Assembly: GCF_000734895.2 (NCBI RefSeq)
Contig: NZ_CP011382.1
Location: 1,342,700-1,406,699 of the forward strand
Direction: 5' to 3'
DNA length: 64,000 bases
Source: Calothrix sp. 336/3
GTDB lineage: Bacteria; Cyanobacteriota; Cyanobacteriia; Cyanobacteriales; Nostocaceae
How positions within the stretch are numbered: position 1 is the first letter of the stretch; every line of letters starts with the position of its first letter. Shown here piece after piece: positions 63,535 to 64,000 of the stretch. Made by a program: the position numbers and the translations under genes. The notes under the pieces were generated by a model that was given only the letters and a program-made list of their open reading frames with translations, ran no database searches and was not told the origin of the DNA.

Positions 63535-63915
63535 CTAACAGAGTATTTGGTGTATCTGCATGTAGCTTAATAACCAATTAGCGGCGGTTGCTCTGCGAGT
63601 TTGTCGAGGTCCAAATTCTCCAATTTTATATCCCTTGAAACCTAGCTTTTCTTTGAGGATTTGCTTATTTTCTTGGGGAATAGAACGGGTTAATTTCATT
63701 GTTGCAGGACGACTTTCAAGGAAATTTGGCGGTTCTGGATATTCCTCTCGCCATTCTGGAGCTAATTCTTGATTGTCCCATTCTTCTGTTGTGGAGTTAT
63801 AACGATAACCCAAATAATGCCATACTAATCGATTGACAGTAACATCATCAATTGTATCATTAATAATAGCCCAGATAGTTTCTGTTGTCAGAGGTGGCAA
63901 ATTAGACATAGGCAT
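63535..63915 (-). CDS. DUF1823 family protein
   Basis: The 126-residue soluble protein shows the pattern LPPLTTETIWAIINDTIDDVTVNRLVWHYLGYRYN and GFKGYKIGEFGPRQTRRATAANWLLSYM. It is a cyanobacterial/plastid-lineage family of unknown function. ATG 63915 or ATG 63909 (GGAAA upstream of the latter) could be the start. A clean terminator follows. Confidence 0.82.
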   Translation of the reverse strand: MPMSNLPPLTTETIWAIINDTIDDVTVNRLVWHYLGYRYNSTTEEWDNQELAPEWREEYPEPPNFLESRPATMKLTRSIPQENKQILKEKLGFKGYKIGEFGPRQTRRATAANWLLSYMQIHQILC

Positions 63916-64000
63916 TTTCCAATTCTTGCTTCCATATGATATAGCAACCTTCTAGAAGTGGTAATATCAATTTTCAAATCTGGGGGGAATATCCGGGGTG

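Overview
The window comes from a heterocyst-forming filamentous cyanobacterium of the order Nostocales. The evidence is hetF preceded by an NsiR1-type tandem small-RNA array with TCCGGA (DIF-type) promoter boxes, a CphA2-type cyanophycin synthetase, dense HIP1 octamers (GCGATCGC), short heptanucleotide tandem repeats typical of this group, and many cyanobacterial families (DUF1802, DUF1823, DUF3352, NFACT, ComB, 6-PTPS fusion). It reads as ordinary chromosome. No phage, plasmid, CRISPR array, rRNA or tRNA was found, and no complete insertion sequence, only short non-autonomous elements.

Layout. 1-1417: NsiR1 array and hetF leader. 1418-3922: hetF. 4.2-10.1 kb: a tandem-PTPS protein, a PrsW-like membrane protease coupled to a methyltransferase, MscL and a DUF3352 protein. 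10.2-17.4 kb: a small MITE, an M1 aminopeptidase with HEAT repeats, a two-kinase signalling operon and an ArsR regulator. 17.6-25.1 kb: NFACT/RqcH, a histidine phosphatase, a secreted beta-rich protein, a DUF711 protein and an Rpn-type nuclease. 25.3-32.4 kb: an ECF-like sigma factor, thrC-tsaE, a gene-poor convergent gap and a 1281-residue membrane protein. 32.5-35.6 kb: a frameshifted PIN toxin with a small partner, then a divergent LuxR / DapF-like / SnoaL cluster. 36-44.5 kb: gamma-glutamyltransferase, DUF1802, aldo/keto reductase, a coiled-coil EamA transporter and a PhoX-type phosphatase. 44.8-51.9 kb: a CAP-domain protein, two tandem Tat-exported beta carbonic anhydrases, a JAMM peptidase, a DUF4334 protein, a degenerate serine recombinase and comB. 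52-64 kb: an HI0933-type flavoprotein, an FHA-PAS-GAF-GGDEF-EAL protein, a PiT phosphate transporter, a CocE-type hydrolase, cphA2, DUF29 and DUF1823.

Functional links. HetF/NsiR1 and CphA2 both belong to heterocyst biology: one to differentiation control, the other to the nitrogen reserve polymer. PhoX and PiT are both phosphate functions but are not adjacent. The best candidates for something undescribed are the divergent cluster at 33.3-35.6 kb and the fine structure of the NsiR1 array. In the cluster, a LuxR-type regulator with a dyad abutting its own start codon precedes a DapF homologue in which both catalytic cysteines are serines, and faces a SnoaL-like gene. In the array, two interleaved unit types differ in both promoter and hairpin.

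Noncoding DNA is rich in dispersed elements: an ATACCAATTC-bounded inverted-repeat family, a composite (CGTAATT)n-plus-palindrome element, and REP-like hairpins, one of which lies inside the recombinase gene. Function calls rest on motif recognition by eye; no database search was run.
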